Positions 19,575-28,998 of a stretch of DNA of 64,000 nt are shown here, piece after piece. The position numbers and the translations under genes were made by a program. The DNA lies in NCBI RefSeq assembly GCF_013365535.1, contig NZ_CP053590.1, positions 1,788,501 to 1,852,500 on the forward strand. The letters are read 5' to 3'. How positions within the stretch are numbered: the stretch's first letter is position 1; each line of letters opens with the position of its first letter. Origin of the DNA: Aquimarina sp. TRL1. GTDB lineage: Bacteria > Bacteroidota > Bacteroidia > Flavobacteriales > Flavobacteriaceae. The notes under the pieces were generated by a model. The model worked only from the letters and a program-made list of their open reading frames with translations. It was not told the origin of the DNA and ran no database searches.

Positions 19575-19603
19575 TTGGCTTCGTTGAAAATATAATACAT
19601 TTG
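19575..19603 (+). promoter_or_regulatory. Bacteroidetes sigma-ABfr-type promoter for DUF4254-GT9 genes
   Basis: TTG at 19575-19577, an 18-nt spacer, and TACATTTG at 19596-19603: a full match to the Bacteroidetes consensus TTG-N17-19-TAnnTTTG. It lies 79 nt upstream of the ATG at 19683 in an otherwise empty 264-nt gap. This is the best promoter in the window. Confidence 0.7.
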
Positions 19604-19682
19604 TGTGTTTATACGTGGATTAATAAATATTCCTTAAAAATTAGTAAAGAAAACTACTTGGTAGTGTTTTAAATAAGAGTAC

Positions 19683-20291
19683 ATGTTTACAGAAAAAGCA
19701 AATCAGATTTTCAGAGAAGTAATAGACAAATATCATATCATTAATACGGTTGATCAGGAGTTCTCCAATCCATATGATAGCAAAAGTGAGGTATTAGAAC
19801 ATTTACTATACAGAAAATGCTGGATTGATACAGTACAATGGCATTATGAGGATATTATTAGGGATCCACAAATAGATCCGGTTGCAGCACTAAAATTAAA
19901 AAGACAAATTGATGCTTCTAACCAGGATCGAACGGATATGGTAGAATATATCGACAGTTATTTTTTAGAAAAATACAAAGCGGTAGCAGTAAAACCCTCT
20001 GCCACTATTAATACAGAAAGCCCAGCTTGGGGAGTTGATCGATTATCAATACTTGCGCTAAAAGTGTATCATATGGAAGAAGAAGCAAATAGAGCTGATG
20101 CGACAGATGCGCATAGAGAAGCATGTCAGAAAAAACTAAATGTTCTTTTGGAGCAACGTGTTGATCTTTCTACGGCAATCGATACACTATTGCAAGATAT
20201 AGAGAATGGAGATAAGTATATGAAAGTATACAAACAAATGAAGATGTATAATGATGATGAATTAAACCCTGTTCTTAGAGGGCAAAAGTAA
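19683..20291 (+). CDS. DUF4254 family protein
   Basis: 202 residues, soluble and helical with no signal peptide. Conserved-looking elements include LEHLLYRKCWIDTVQWHYED (about 39-58), the RQIDASNQDRTDMVEYID stretch (about 79-96) and GVDRLSILALKVYHM (about 119-133). I recognise it as DUF4254. The family is regularly encoded beside a family 9 glycosyltransferase in Bacteroidetes, as here (27 nt downstream), which suggests a role in lipopolysaccharide core synthesis; that is inference from context only. Confidence 0.85.
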   Translation: MFTEKANQIFREVIDKYHIINTVDQEFSNPYDSKSEVLEHLLYRKCWIDTVQWHYEDIIRDPQIDPVAALKLKRQIDASNQDRTDMVEYIDSYFLEKYKAVAVKPSATINTESPAWGVDRLSILALKVYHMEEEANRADATDAHREACQKKLNVLLEQRVDLSTAIDTLLQDIENGDKYMKVYKQMKMYNDDELNPVLRGQK

Positions 20292-20318
20292 TTTCTCTTT
20301 TTTACCGTCGATTGTTAT

Positions 20319-21368
20319 ATGCAGAAACACCCTATAAAACATATTTTGGTTATACGTCTCTCTGCAATGGGAGACGTAGCCATGACAGTACCGGTGTTAG
20401 AACGATTCATTGAAACATATCCAGAAATTAGAATTACAGTACTTACACGGGCTTTTTTTACACCAATTTTTTCTGAGTTAAGAAATGTCTCAGTAGTAGC
20501 AGCTGATGTCAAAGGAAAACACAAAGGAGTAGTAGGTTTGTATCGTTTATTCTTGGAATTAAAGAAACTGAATATCGATGCAGTAGCAGATCTTCATAAT
20601 GTATTGCGATCTAATATATTAAAGCGGTTTTTTGCTTTTTCAGGAATTAAAGTCTTTCAGATTGATAAGGGAAGAGCAGAGAAAAAAGCCTTGACAAGAA
20701 TAAAAAATAAAGATTTTAAACCCTTAAAAACTACCCATCAGCGATATGCAGATGTGTTTAAATATTTAGGGTTTCCAATTGATCTTTCTATAACAGTAAA
20801 GAGAGAAAGAATAAAACTCACTCCTCAGATATCTGAGATTCTTCCAGAAACTGGGCAAAAGTGGATTGGAATTGCTCCTTTTGCGCAGCATCAAGGCAAA
20901 ATATACCCTTTAGAAAGAATAGAGGAAGTAATTGCAGCGTTGGATAAGGAGAGTCGGTTTCAGCTATTGCTTTTTGGAGGTGGTAAGAAGGAAAAGGATA
21001 TTTTGAACAACCTTGGGCAGAAATATAAAAATGCCGTGTCAATTGCAGGAAAACTTCGTTTCTCAGAAGAATTAAAATTGATCGCTAACCTTGATATGAT
21101 GGTTTCTATGGATAGCGGGAATGCACACCTGGCAGCTATGTTCGGGGTACCTACTATTACTATTTGGGGAGTAACACATCCATATGCAGGATTTCTGCCT
21201 TTTGGTCAACCCTTGTCAAATGCTGTGCTCCCAGACTTAGTTACATATGATCAGATTCCGACATCCATCTATGGGAATAAAGTTCCGGAAGGGTATGAAA
21301 AAGTAATGTATTCAATTACTGCCGAACAGGTTCTTCAAAAGATATACACCATAGAAAAAAACACATAA
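20319..21368 (+). CDS. Family 9 glycosyltransferase (heptosyltransferase-like)
   Basis: 349 residues. ADP-heptose:LPS heptosyltransferase fold: ILVIRLSAMGDVAMTVPVL at the N terminus, GIAPFAQHQGKIYPLE at the start of the donor domain (about 184-199), and SMDSGNAHLAAMFGVPT with the GxxHxA-like donor site (about 265-281). It probably adds a sugar to the lipopolysaccharide inner core at the cytosolic face of the membrane. Shares the 19575 promoter with the DUF4254 gene. Confidence 0.88.
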   Translation: MQKHPIKHILVIRLSAMGDVAMTVPVLERFIETYPEIRITVLTRAFFTPIFSELRNVSVVAADVKGKHKGVVGLYRLFLELKKLNIDAVADLHNVLRSNILKRFFAFSGIKVFQIDKGRAEKKALTRIKNKDFKPLKTTHQRYADVFKYLGFPIDLSITVKRERIKLTPQISEILPETGQKWIGIAPFAQHQGKIYPLERIEEVIAALDKESRFQLLLFGGGKKEKDILNNLGQKYKNAVSIAGKLRFSEELKLIANLDMMVSMDSGNAHLAAMFGVPTITIWGVTHPYAGFLPFGQPLSNAVLPDLVTYDQIPTSIYGNKVPEGYEKVMYSITAEQVLQKIYTIEKNT

Positions 21369-21450
21369 ATAAGAAATTAAGGATACGGGGGTCTTTAGAT
21401 TTCTTACTTATGTACTTATAAACGTTGCTAAATAGTGAGAGAGATCGTTT

Positions 21451-22503
21451 TTATACATCATCAAAATCGACAAAGACAGTATCCGTAGTTGCATGAGAAA
21501 CGCAGGCAAGGACAAGTCCTTCTTCTATTTCACTATCAGTAAGAATACCGTTTTTACTCATAACAGCAGTTCCTTCTGTTATTTTGCAGATACAAGAGCT
21601 GCAAACACCTCCCTGACAAGAGTAAGGAACATCGATATCTTCTTCAATAGCAGCTTCTAATATTGTTTTTTTGCGATCCATGACAAAGGTAACCTCTTCA
21701 TCATCAACTAAAATGGTAATATTTGTTTTTCCTTCTTGGTTTGCTCCCTCAGATGAAGTAGAACTACTAGATGTGAATAATTCAAAATGTATTTGATCTT
21801 CAGCAACAGCATTTTCTAGTAATACCTCTTTCGCAGTGGAAATCATTACTTCCGGACCACAAAGAAAAAAGTTATCAAAAGAATAGTCTTTGTATTTGTT
21901 TTTGACAATAAAGTTGATGGTTGAACGCTCAATTCTTCCAAAATGAGTTCCTACCTCGTTACTTCTGCTATATATAAATTCAATAAAGAACCGGTCAGGA
22001 TACTTAGCCTGAAGGGTTGTAAGAGCAGTATGAAAAATAGTTTCTTCAGGAGTTTTATTTCCATAAACTAATACGAAACGACTATTGGGTTCATTTTGAA
22101 GAACAGCATATATCATACTCATGATAGGGGTAATACCACTTCCGGCAGCAAAAGCACAATATGTTTTGTTGGCTGTTGGACTAGTTGCAAGGGTAAAGGT
22201 TCCTTCAGGAGGATGTACTTCTATCACATCATCAGAGGTAAGTTGTTGATTAGCATAGGTAGAAAAAAGACCGTTTTCAATCTCTTTAATAGCTACAGAT
22301 ATGAAATGATCATCAGGAGCACTACAGATAGAATAGGCTCTTCGAACTTCATTGCCGTTGATCGTCGTTTTTAGTGTCAGATATTGTCCAGGGATGAATT
22401 GATATTGTTCTTTAAGAGAAGTCGGAATATCAAAGGTAATAGCAACTGCTTTTGAGGTTTCTCGTGTAATGTCTTTAATCGACAGTGAATGAAATGTTGA
22501 CAT
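21451..22503 (-). CDS. PaaE-like ferredoxin--NAD(P)H reductase with C-terminal 2Fe-2S domain
   Basis: 350 residues. FAD-binding barrel at about 1-105 with the RxYS motif (RRAYSICSAPDD), NAD(P)-binding domain with GSGITPIMSMIYAVL (about 119-133), and a plant-type 2Fe-2S ferredoxin domain at about 265-350 with CQGGVCSSCICK and a later LACVSH supplying the fourth Cys. This is the architecture of PaaE, the reductase of phenylacetyl-CoA epoxidase, but no paaABCD genes are nearby. It may instead serve another oxygenase or desaturase. A possible -7 box, TATTTTTG on the minus strand, lies at 22568-22575. Confidence 0.88.
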   Translation of the reverse strand: MSTFHSLSIKDITRETSKAVAITFDIPTSLKEQYQFIPGQYLTLKTTINGNEVRRAYSICSAPDDHFISVAIKEIENGLFSTYANQQLTSDDVIEVHPPEGTFTLATSPTANKTYCAFAAGSGITPIMSMIYAVLQNEPNSRFVLVYGNKTPEETIFHTALTTLQAKYPDRFFIEFIYSRSNEVGTHFGRIERSTINFIVKNKYKDYSFDNFFLCGPEVMISTAKEVLLENAVAEDQIHFELFTSSSSTSSEGANQEGKTNITILVDDEEVTFVMDRKKTILEAAIEEDIDVPYSCQGGVCSSCICKITEGTAVMSKNGILTDSEIEEGLVLACVSHATTDTVFVDFDDV

Positions 22504-22753
22504 GTTTTATAATAAAATCTAATCTTTTCCTGATCTAAAAATCAGAAGCGCCATATGTTAATCGAGACAAAAATAAGAAATGGATAAGAGAGCAGCTGGT
22601 ATTTCGCCGAAAATTATACAAAGCTCCATTTTTGATAGTATAATAAGGAGGATTTCAAGATAAAAATAATGTCTTGTTTTAGTGGTAGTTGTAAGCTTTT
22701 TGTAACATTTTATGAAAATGGACACTAATGGTTGTGTAAAAACACTTCTCATT

Positions 22754-24226
22754 ATGATAAAACATTTTGTGACATTACAGCGAAAATCGTTCTGGAGAGC
22801 CGCTTCGTTATCCTCGAGTTTATGGATGAAAGTATTTATGGGATTTTGGGCGTTTTATTTAATGTTTATGATGGTAGCAGGAAGTATTGGAGGCTTTTTC
22901 TATATAAAAGAAGAGATGGGGTTGGATCCTTTTGAGCTTGTAAATCAGTTTTTGATCTATTGGGTCGTTATTGATTTGGTTTTTAGATATGCACTTCAGA
23001 AAATGCCAGTAGTAAATATTAAACCTTTATTGCTATTGCCTTTTTCTAAAAAGAAAATTGCTTCTTTTGCCTTAGGAAAAACCGGTTTTTCTTTTTTTAA
23101 CTACATTCATGCCTTCTTTTTTATTCCGTTTTCCGTATTGTTGATATCACATGGGTATAATCCATTAGGAGTTCTTTTGTGGAATATCGGATTAATAGCG
23201 GTGATCTATCATAATAATTTTCTCAATATTCTTCTCAATAACAAAGACTGGCTGGTTGTTCTTGTTGGAGGAGTTATGGCAACTCTCGGAGGGTTGCAAT
23301 ATTATGGGTATTTTGATATTACGCAGTATTCATCCCCGTTTTTTAAAGGAATGTATACTCATATTCTTTGGGTGTTAATCCCTGTAATTTTAATGCTGAT
23401 TAGTATATACTTCTCATTTATAATGTACAGAAAAAACCTGTATCTCGATGCAGGACTATCCGAAAAATCAGAGCAGGCAAAAACAGAAAATCTGGATTGG
23501 TTAGATAGGTTTGGTAAAACCGCCGTTTTTTTGAAAAATGATATAAAACTGATTAAGAGAAATAAGCGGGCACGTTCTACGGTTATTGTCAGTATATTAT
23601 TTCTGTTTTATGGATTGCTGTTTTTTACAGACTCGGTTGATGCTTATGAAGGTCCTGTATGGAAGATATTTGCAGGAATCTTTGTCTCGGGTGGATTTCT
23701 GTTAAGCTTTGGTCAATTTGTCCCTAGTTGGGATAGTTCATATTATCCACTAATGATGAGTCAAAATATAAGATATAAAGAATACTTATCATCTAAATGG
23801 TGGCTAATGGTTTGTGCTACACTTATTGCTACAGTATTATCTGTTCCGTATATCTATTTTGGGTGGGAGGCATATGTAGCTATTTTAGTTGGAGCAATCT
23901 ACAATATGGGGGTGAATTCTCATGTTGTTTTGTGGGCAGGAGCCTATGTAAAAACCCCGATAGATCTGACGAGCAATAAAAATCCGTTTGGAGATAAACA
24001 AGCATTTAATATGAAGACAATGTTATTAGCATTACCTAAAATGGCATTGCCAATGATTTTTTATGCTATAGGACATTATGCACATAGCCCATCTGCAGGG
24101 TATGGATTGGTGGCTGTTACAGGAATAATAGGGTTTGCTTTTAGAAATAAAGTGTTTGATATTATAGAGAAAATATACCGAACAGAAAAGTACAAAACTT
24201 TATGGGCGTATAAACAAAAAAAATAA
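22754..24226 (+). CDS. ABC-2 type permease (DUF5687-like)
   Basis: 490-residue membrane protein with about 12 hydrophobic helices and a cytosolic loop around residues 230-265. Recognised as DUF5687, a Bacteroidetes permease that travels with an ABC ATPase; that partner starts 4 nt downstream. The ATG at 22754 (IKHFVTLQRKSFWR) is preferred over one 42 nt upstream because the family begins close to the LQRKSFWR element. Exported substrate unknown. Confidence 0.8.
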   Translation: MIKHFVTLQRKSFWRAASLSSSLWMKVFMGFWAFYLMFMMVAGSIGGFFYIKEEMGLDPFELVNQFLIYWVVIDLVFRYALQKMPVVNIKPLLLLPFSKKKIASFALGKTGFSFFNYIHAFFFIPFSVLLISHGYNPLGVLLWNIGLIAVIYHNNFLNILLNNKDWLVVLVGGVMATLGGLQYYGYFDITQYSSPFFKGMYTHILWVLIPVILMLISIYFSFIMYRKNLYLDAGLSEKSEQAKTENLDWLDRFGKTAVFLKNDIKLIKRNKRARSTVIVSILFLFYGLLFFTDSVDAYEGPVWKIFAGIFVSGGFLLSFGQFVPSWDSSYYPLMMSQNIRYKEYLSSKWWLMVCATLIATVLSVPYIYFGWEAYVAILVGAIYNMGVNSHVVLWAGAYVKTPIDLTSNKNPFGDKQAFNMKTMLLALPKMALPMIFYAIGHYAHSPSAGYGLVAVTGIIGFAFRNKVFDIIEKIYRTEKYKTLWAYKQKK

Positions 24227-24230
24227 AGGA

Positions 24231-24926
24231 ATGATAACAATACAAAATCTTACAAAAAAGTATGTAGACTCTGTAGTTCTCTCTATTGAAGAACTTACTA
24301 TAGAAAAAGGGAGTAGTTTTGGGTTAGTTGGTAATAATGGAGCTGGAAAAACAACCCTGTTTAGTACCTTATTAGATTTGATAAAACCGACTAGTGGGTT
24401 TATTACTAATAATGAAGTTCGGGTAGATGAAAGCGAAGAATGGAAGTCGTTTACAGCAGCATTTATAGACGAAAGCTTTTTGATAGGATACCTGACCGCC
24501 GAAGAGTATTTCTATTTTATAGGAGAATTAAGGGGAAGAAATAAAGCTGATGTGGATACTTTATTGGCTACATATGAAGATTTCTTTCATGGAGAGATTT
24601 TGGGCAAAAAGAAATACTTGAGAGATCTGTCTAAAGGAAATCAAAAGAAAGTAGGAATTGTAGCTACATTGATAGGAAACCCAGAGGTGATTATACTAGA
24701 TGAACCATTTGCTAATTTAGATCCAACTACTCAGATTCGTTTAAAAAAAATAATCAAGGAATTGGCAGATAATCCCGAGGTAACCGTATTGGTTTCCAGT
24801 CATGACCTGATGCATGTAACTGAAGTTTGTGAGCGAATTGTGGTGTTAGATAAAGGGACAGTTGTAAGAGATATTAAAACCTCTGAGGAGACATTGCAGG
24901 AATTAGAAGCACACTTTAATAAATAG
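24231..24926 (+). CDS. ABC transporter ATP-binding protein, partner of DUF5687 permease
   Basis: 231-residue nucleotide-binding domain. Walker A GNNGAGKTT at about 35-43, signature LSKGNQKK (variant of LSGGQ) at about 133-140, Walker B VIILDEPF, D-loop NLDPTT and switch His in SSHD. Single ATPase domain, so it acts as a homodimer under the membrane protein encoded 4 nt upstream. Resembles ABC-2/drug and antibiotic exporters. Confidence 0.93.
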   Translation: MITIQNLTKKYVDSVVLSIEELTIEKGSSFGLVGNNGAGKTTLFSTLLDLIKPTSGFITNNEVRVDESEEWKSFTAAFIDESFLIGYLTAEEYFYFIGELRGRNKADVDTLLATYEDFFHGEILGKKKYLRDLSKGNQKKVGIVATLIGNPEVIILDEPFANLDPTTQIRLKKIIKELADNPEVTVLVSSHDLMHVTEVCERIVVLDKGTVVRDIKTSEETLQELEAHFNK

Positions 24927-25406
24927 TATGAGATCTTTGCCTGTTTCCAAGTGTATTTAATAAGTAAGGCTCGAGGAAAAAAATCTGAGACCAACTTGCT
25001 GTTAGTGAAGATCTTTTTTTTGAGGCAAACACAGCTATAGGGATGTCATTTTGGGATTTTTTCACAAGAGTAAGAAACTACTTTCCATGTACAAAATAAG
25101 TAGTGATAAGTTAAATCGTAAATCACTTTGGAATGAGAATGATCAATATAAGAAAATGCTTTATGAGACGGGTAGCTAATTTTTTCTGTTGTACTTATTA
25201 ATAGAAGTGTGATTTCTATCTCGTTGTATTATAAATGAATAGAGATGTGAATTGCGTAAAAAAGAAAGATAAACAGAGAAAAACTACTTGATATTCTGTT
25301 TTTTATAGAAAGTAATGTATTTTTACCAAATTCGGATTGTTTTTATGAACTCTTGATACACTAAAAACTAAGATTTTAAGTTATCAAGCGTATAAAAGAT
25401 TTAGGT
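24927..25406. other. 480-nt gap without a recognisable gene
   Basis: Between the ABC ATPase and sprE. A+T-rich with many stops in all frames. A run of eight T at 25014-25021 has no convincing hairpin before it. I found no tRNA-like, RNase P-like or riboswitch-like core and no TAnnTTTG box close to the sprE start. It probably holds the sprE promoter and leader; otherwise I see nothing in it. Confidence 0.5.
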
Positions 25407-28040
25407 TTGAGTAGAAATTCACTGCAAATTATCATCGTTATATGTGTCACTCTTCTTATGAGTGTGAGTTGTTCGCGTAAAAAAGACAAATTTGTCAATA
25501 GAACATGGCATAATATCACCACAAAAAACAATACCCTATACAATGGAAGGCTTGCTTTTGACAAAGGAAGAGGGGATATTGTCGAAGGCTATAAAGATGA
25601 TTTTTGGGAGCTTTTGCCAATAGAACGTATGATTGTAAGTGAAGACGTTCGACTTCCCGGAGAAGTGTTAAATCAAAATTTTGACAAGGCAGAAGAAAAA
25701 GCGATAAAGGCGATTCAGAAACACAGTATGCTGATCGGAGGGAAGGAACGAAATCCCAAAATAGACGAATCTTTTCTTTTGTTAGGGAAATCAAGATATT
25801 TCGAACAACGATTCATTCCGGCATTGGAAGCGTTTAATTATATCTTGTATAAATATCCTACCAGTAATACAATTAACCATGCCAAGGTCTGGAGAGCAAA
25901 GACCAATATGCGTTTGGATAATAATGAAAAAGCAATAGCAGATCTTACCAAAATGATTGCCGAAGAATACATGAAGCCTCAGGACTATGCTGATGCCTCA
26001 GCTATGTTGGCACAGGCATTTGTCAACCTGAAAATGAAAGATTCTGCTATCACTTATATCAATAAGGCGGCTATTCATACCCAGGATAATGAAGAAAAAG
26101 GACGGTATCTGTATATAAAAGGACAATTATTAGACGAATTAGGTTATAAAGACAGCGCTAATTATGCGTATGATCAGGTAATTGACTTGAATCGTCGAAC
26201 TCCTAGACGATATATGATCAATGCTTATATGGCCAAGGCGAGAAATTTTGATTATGAAAAGGGAGACAAACTAGCTTTCCTCGAACTGCTTACAGATATG
26301 GAAGAAAACAGGGAGAATCGCCCGTTTTTAGATCGTATTTATAATCAAAAAGCAGTGTATTTTAGAACATTGGACTCGATTGACCTGGCTATAGCGTATT
26401 ACAATAAATCTTTGAGAACAAAACAGGAAGATCGAAAACTGCAATCATTTAATTACAAAGCATTAGGAGATATAAGTTTTGATCATAAAGAATACGCGCA
26501 TGCAGGAGCGTACTATGATAGTACTTTAGAACGAATGGTTGAGAACTCGAAAAAATACAGAGTTCTGAAAAAAAAGAGAGAAAATCTGGATGATGTCATC
26601 CTTTACGAAGGAATCGCCAAAAAAAATGATAGTATTCTATCAGTGGTAAAAATGTCGCCGGAAGAAAGACTTGCATTTTACTCAGAATACACAGAAAAAA
26701 TAAAGGCAGCAGCAAAAGCAGCAGAAGAAGCTGCTGAGATAGAGAGAATAAAAGCAGAGTTGCCGGCAGAGAGACGTTTTGTGCAGCCAGGAGCCCCTGG
26801 TGGTACAGCTCCTTCAGGACCTAATACAGGAGGAGTGTTTTATTTTTATAACCCGACAGTGGTAGCTTATGGAAAAACAGCCTTTAAAAAAGCATTTGGT
26901 AATCGAGAGTTAAAAGACAATTGGAGAGTGTCTAGTATATCAGAACCATCAAAGCTGTCTTCAGGAGAAGAAGAGGAAGAAGAGGAACCATATTCAATTG
27001 ATACAGACCCGGTGTTTGACCCTCAGACATACATTGCTACTGTTCCAGAAGATCCTGCAATTATTGATAGTTTGCATACAGAACGTAATTTTGCCTATTA
27101 TCAACTAGGGGTGATTTATAAAGAAAAGTTCAGAGAATATGAGTTGGCAATAGATAAATTTAGAGGTGTATTGGATAATAATCCAGAAGAACGATTGATT
27201 GTGCCCTCTAAGTATAACCTTTATAAAATATATACTGCAAAAGAAGAGACATTGCGGGCGAATGAAGTAAAGCAAGACATTATTAATAATCATGGAGCTT
27301 CCCGGTATGCAAAAATTCTGCAAAACCCGGAAGAGGCATTGGAAGGAGATAAGAATAGTCCTGAGGCAATATACAATCGTTTGTATAAATTGTTTAAAGA
27401 TCAAAAGTATGCTGAGGTAATTAAAGAAAGTGATGAAATGATTACTAAATTTGGCGGAGAAGATTTTGTTGCTAAGTTTGAGTTGTTAAAAGCACAGGCT
27501 GTTGGACGTTATCATGGATTTGAACCGTACAAAGAAGCATTAAATTACGTATCTTTAAACTATCCGCAGAGTCCGGAAGGAAAAAAAGCACAATTGCTAT
27601 ATCAGACATCGATTCCTCAAATTGCTAGTAAAGAGTTTGTAGAAGGAGTAGAAGAAGATAAAAATCATAAGCTTATCTTTCCGTTTTCTATTTATGGAAT
27701 GCACCAGGCAGAAGAGCTAAAACAAGTATTAGACGATATTATAAAAGAGCTGAGATATGATAAAATGAAGGTGACTATTGATGTATATACAAAAGATAAG
27801 CAATTTGTAGTAGTGCATACAAAGAGAAATGAAATGGGCGCCTTGGGATTAGCAGAACTATTAGGTATAGGAAAAGTAGAAGATACCAGGGGGGTAGATC
27901 AAACAAATTCGAAGAGAAAAAAGAAATATCATAAAAAAGTAGAAGCTCCGTTTTTTGTAGTTGCTTCCCCTAATTATAGAGTGATTCAAATACATAAAAA
28001 TGTAGATGCTTATCTGCAATTAAAAGAAAATAATAATTAA
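25407..28040 (+). CDS. sprE: Type IX secretion / gliding lipoprotein SprE (PorW)
   Basis: 877-residue periplasm-facing lipoprotein. Signal peptide 1-22 with lipobox MSVSC (Cys21) followed by SRKKDKFVNRTWHN, which matches SprE/PorW. The body is made of TPR-type helical pairs (about 130-420 and 560-760), interrupted by an Ala/Glu-rich stretch near 430-455, a Gly/Pro-rich linker near 465-480 and an acidic run near 525-532. SprE is needed for T9SS function and gliding in Flavobacterium and links the outer-membrane translocon to the inner-membrane motor. It starts at TTG 25407; the next Met lies inside the signal peptide. The secreted CTD proteins at 54863 and 59449 would be clients. Confidence 0.92.
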   Translation: MSRNSLQIIIVICVTLLMSVSCSRKKDKFVNRTWHNITTKNNTLYNGRLAFDKGRGDIVEGYKDDFWELLPIERMIVSEDVRLPGEVLNQNFDKAEEKAIKAIQKHSMLIGGKERNPKIDESFLLLGKSRYFEQRFIPALEAFNYILYKYPTSNTINHAKVWRAKTNMRLDNNEKAIADLTKMIAEEYMKPQDYADASAMLAQAFVNLKMKDSAITYINKAAIHTQDNEEKGRYLYIKGQLLDELGYKDSANYAYDQVIDLNRRTPRRYMINAYMAKARNFDYEKGDKLAFLELLTDMEENRENRPFLDRIYNQKAVYFRTLDSIDLAIAYYNKSLRTKQEDRKLQSFNYKALGDISFDHKEYAHAGAYYDSTLERMVENSKKYRVLKKKRENLDDVILYEGIAKKNDSILSVVKMSPEERLAFYSEYTEKIKAAAKAAEEAAEIERIKAELPAERRFVQPGAPGGTAPSGPNTGGVFYFYNPTVVAYGKTAFKKAFGNRELKDNWRVSSISEPSKLSSGEEEEEEEPYSIDTDPVFDPQTYIATVPEDPAIIDSLHTERNFAYYQLGVIYKEKFREYELAIDKFRGVLDNNPEERLIVPSKYNLYKIYTAKEETLRANEVKQDIINNHGASRYAKILQNPEEALEGDKNSPEAIYNRLYKLFKDQKYAEVIKESDEMITKFGGEDFVAKFELLKAQAVGRYHGFEPYKEALNYVSLNYPQSPEGKKAQLLYQTSIPQIASKEFVEGVEEDKNHKLIFPFSIYGMHQAEELKQVLDDIIKELRYDKMKVTIDVYTKDKQFVVVHTKRNEMGALGLAELLGIGKVEDTRGVDQTNSKRKKKYHKKVEAPFFVVASPNYRVIQIHKNVDAYLQLKENNN

Positions 28041-28056
28041 ACAACCCCCTAATAGT

Positions 28057-28476
28057 ATGTTTTCAGACAATAAAAAAGGAAAAGACAGCGGAGCATCAGA
28101 TTTTTCAAGAAATCAGAATAAAATTTCTGAAGGAACTAAAATCGTTGGAGATATCATCTCTGAAGGAGGCTTCAGAGTAGAAGGAACTATAGAAGGAACT
28201 TTTAAAACAACCGGAAAGGTCGTAGTAGGTAAATCAGGGTTTATTCAGGGGACATTAGAGTGCTCTGATGCAGATTTTGAAGGGAAATTTTCAGGAAACC
28301 TGTTAGTTTCCGGGACATTGTCTCTAAAACCTACTGCTGTTATAGATGGAGAAGTAACTACCGGGAAACTAGCGGTAGAGCCAGGGGCTACATTTAATGC
28401 TTCTTGTTCTATGAAAGGAGGAGTAAAATCCCTAAGTAAATCAGATGGACAAAAACAACAAGGGAAATCAGCTTAA
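28057..28476 (+). CDS. Bactofilin family cytoskeletal protein
   Basis: 139 residues. Unstructured charged N terminus (about 1-22), then the bactofilin right-handed beta-helix with repeating small-residue rungs (VGDIISEGGFRVEGTIEG, VVVGKSGFIQGTLEC, GNLLVSGTLSLKPTAVIDGE), and a Ser/Gln/Lys tail. Bactofilins self-assemble into filaments that scaffold cell-wall or envelope machinery. It starts 16 nt after sprE, and its 3' end overlaps the AtpZ-like gene by 32 nt, so all three are likely on one mRNA. Confidence 0.92.
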   Translation: MFSDNKKGKDSGASDFSRNQNKISEGTKIVGDIISEGGFRVEGTIEGTFKTTGKVVVGKSGFIQGTLECSDADFEGKFSGNLLVSGTLSLKPTAVIDGEVTTGKLAVEPGATFNASCSMKGGVKSLSKSDGQKQQGKSA

Positions 28477-28672
28477 AAGCTTTGCCAGATATACCACTAT
28501 TGGTATCCAAATGTTAGCAATTATTATAGGAGGGTACTACCTCGGAGGATATCTGGATGAGAGAGCTGCTAATCAGGAACCTGTTTATCAGAAATGGGTT
28601 GGGTTAGCTGCAGTATTTTTAGCGATTGGATCTGTGTTGTGGCAAGTGATTAAAGAATCAAACAGAAAATAA
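28445..28672 (+). CDS. AtpZ/AtpI-like small membrane protein
   Basis: 75 residues, hydrophilic N terminus and two membrane helices (about 16-32 and 47-66) with GGYYLGGYLDE between them, the pattern of AtpZ/AtpI proteins that assist F-type ATP synthase (c-ring assembly or Mg2+/Ca2+ transport). Starts inside the bactofilin gene in another frame. The hairpin terminator at 28731 separates it from the rest of the ATP synthase genes. Confidence 0.87.
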   Translation: MDKNNKGNQLKSFARYTTIGIQMLAIIIGGYYLGGYLDERAANQEPVYQKWVGLAAVFLAIGSVLWQVIKESNRK

Positions 28673-28730
28673 TTTTTAATTTCAAGGCAGGTCTTGGGTA
28701 TTATACCCTCTGGCAGTGCCAATAAAGAGA

Positions 28731-28772
28731 ACCTTGATTATACATAACCAGTATAATCAAGGTTTTGTTTTT
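28731..28772 (+). terminator. Rho-independent terminator after the AtpZ-like gene
   Basis: 13-bp stem ACCTTGATTATAC / GTATAATCAAGGT with a 7-nt loop, followed by TTTGTTTTT. It should end the sprE-bactofilin-atpZ transcript. Two shorter palindromes, at 28696-28708 and 28711-28721, lie just upstream. Confidence 0.8.
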
Positions 28773-28868
28773 ATAGAAATTAAGATCCCCTCCTTCAAGG
28801 AAGTACAATCGTATAAAAAAGGAATATTTCTTTCGATAAGTTTTTGCGGTACAAAGAATATTAATAAG

Positions 28869-28876
28869 TAAGTTTG
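28869..28876 (+). promoter_or_regulatory. Candidate -7 box for the DUF6168-atp operon
   Basis: TAAGTTTG fits TAnnTTTG. A TTG at 28844-28846 is 22 nt upstream, slightly beyond the preferred spacing. It lies after the terminator at 28731 and before the DUF6168 gene. Confidence 0.35.
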
Positions 28877-28998
28877 CGATTTGAAAAAACATTGAAAATA
28901 GTATGTTGCAATAAAATGTATAGTAAAATCATTTGGCTGATTTAAGAATGATTAAAAAAGGTTTTATCAACATGAAAACAAGTTTGAGAAATAAGCAT

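Noticed and set aside
24927..25406. Structured RNA such as RNase P or tmRNA before sprE
   Set aside because: I searched for conserved core motifs and found none; a phrase resembling GAGGAAA at about 24973 lacks the rest of the RNase P core.
28933..28998. Upstream starts for the DUF6168-like protein
   Set aside because: TTG 28933 and ATG 28948 or 28972 would add a polar leader not expected in this small membrane family; ATG 28999 fits better, though not proven.
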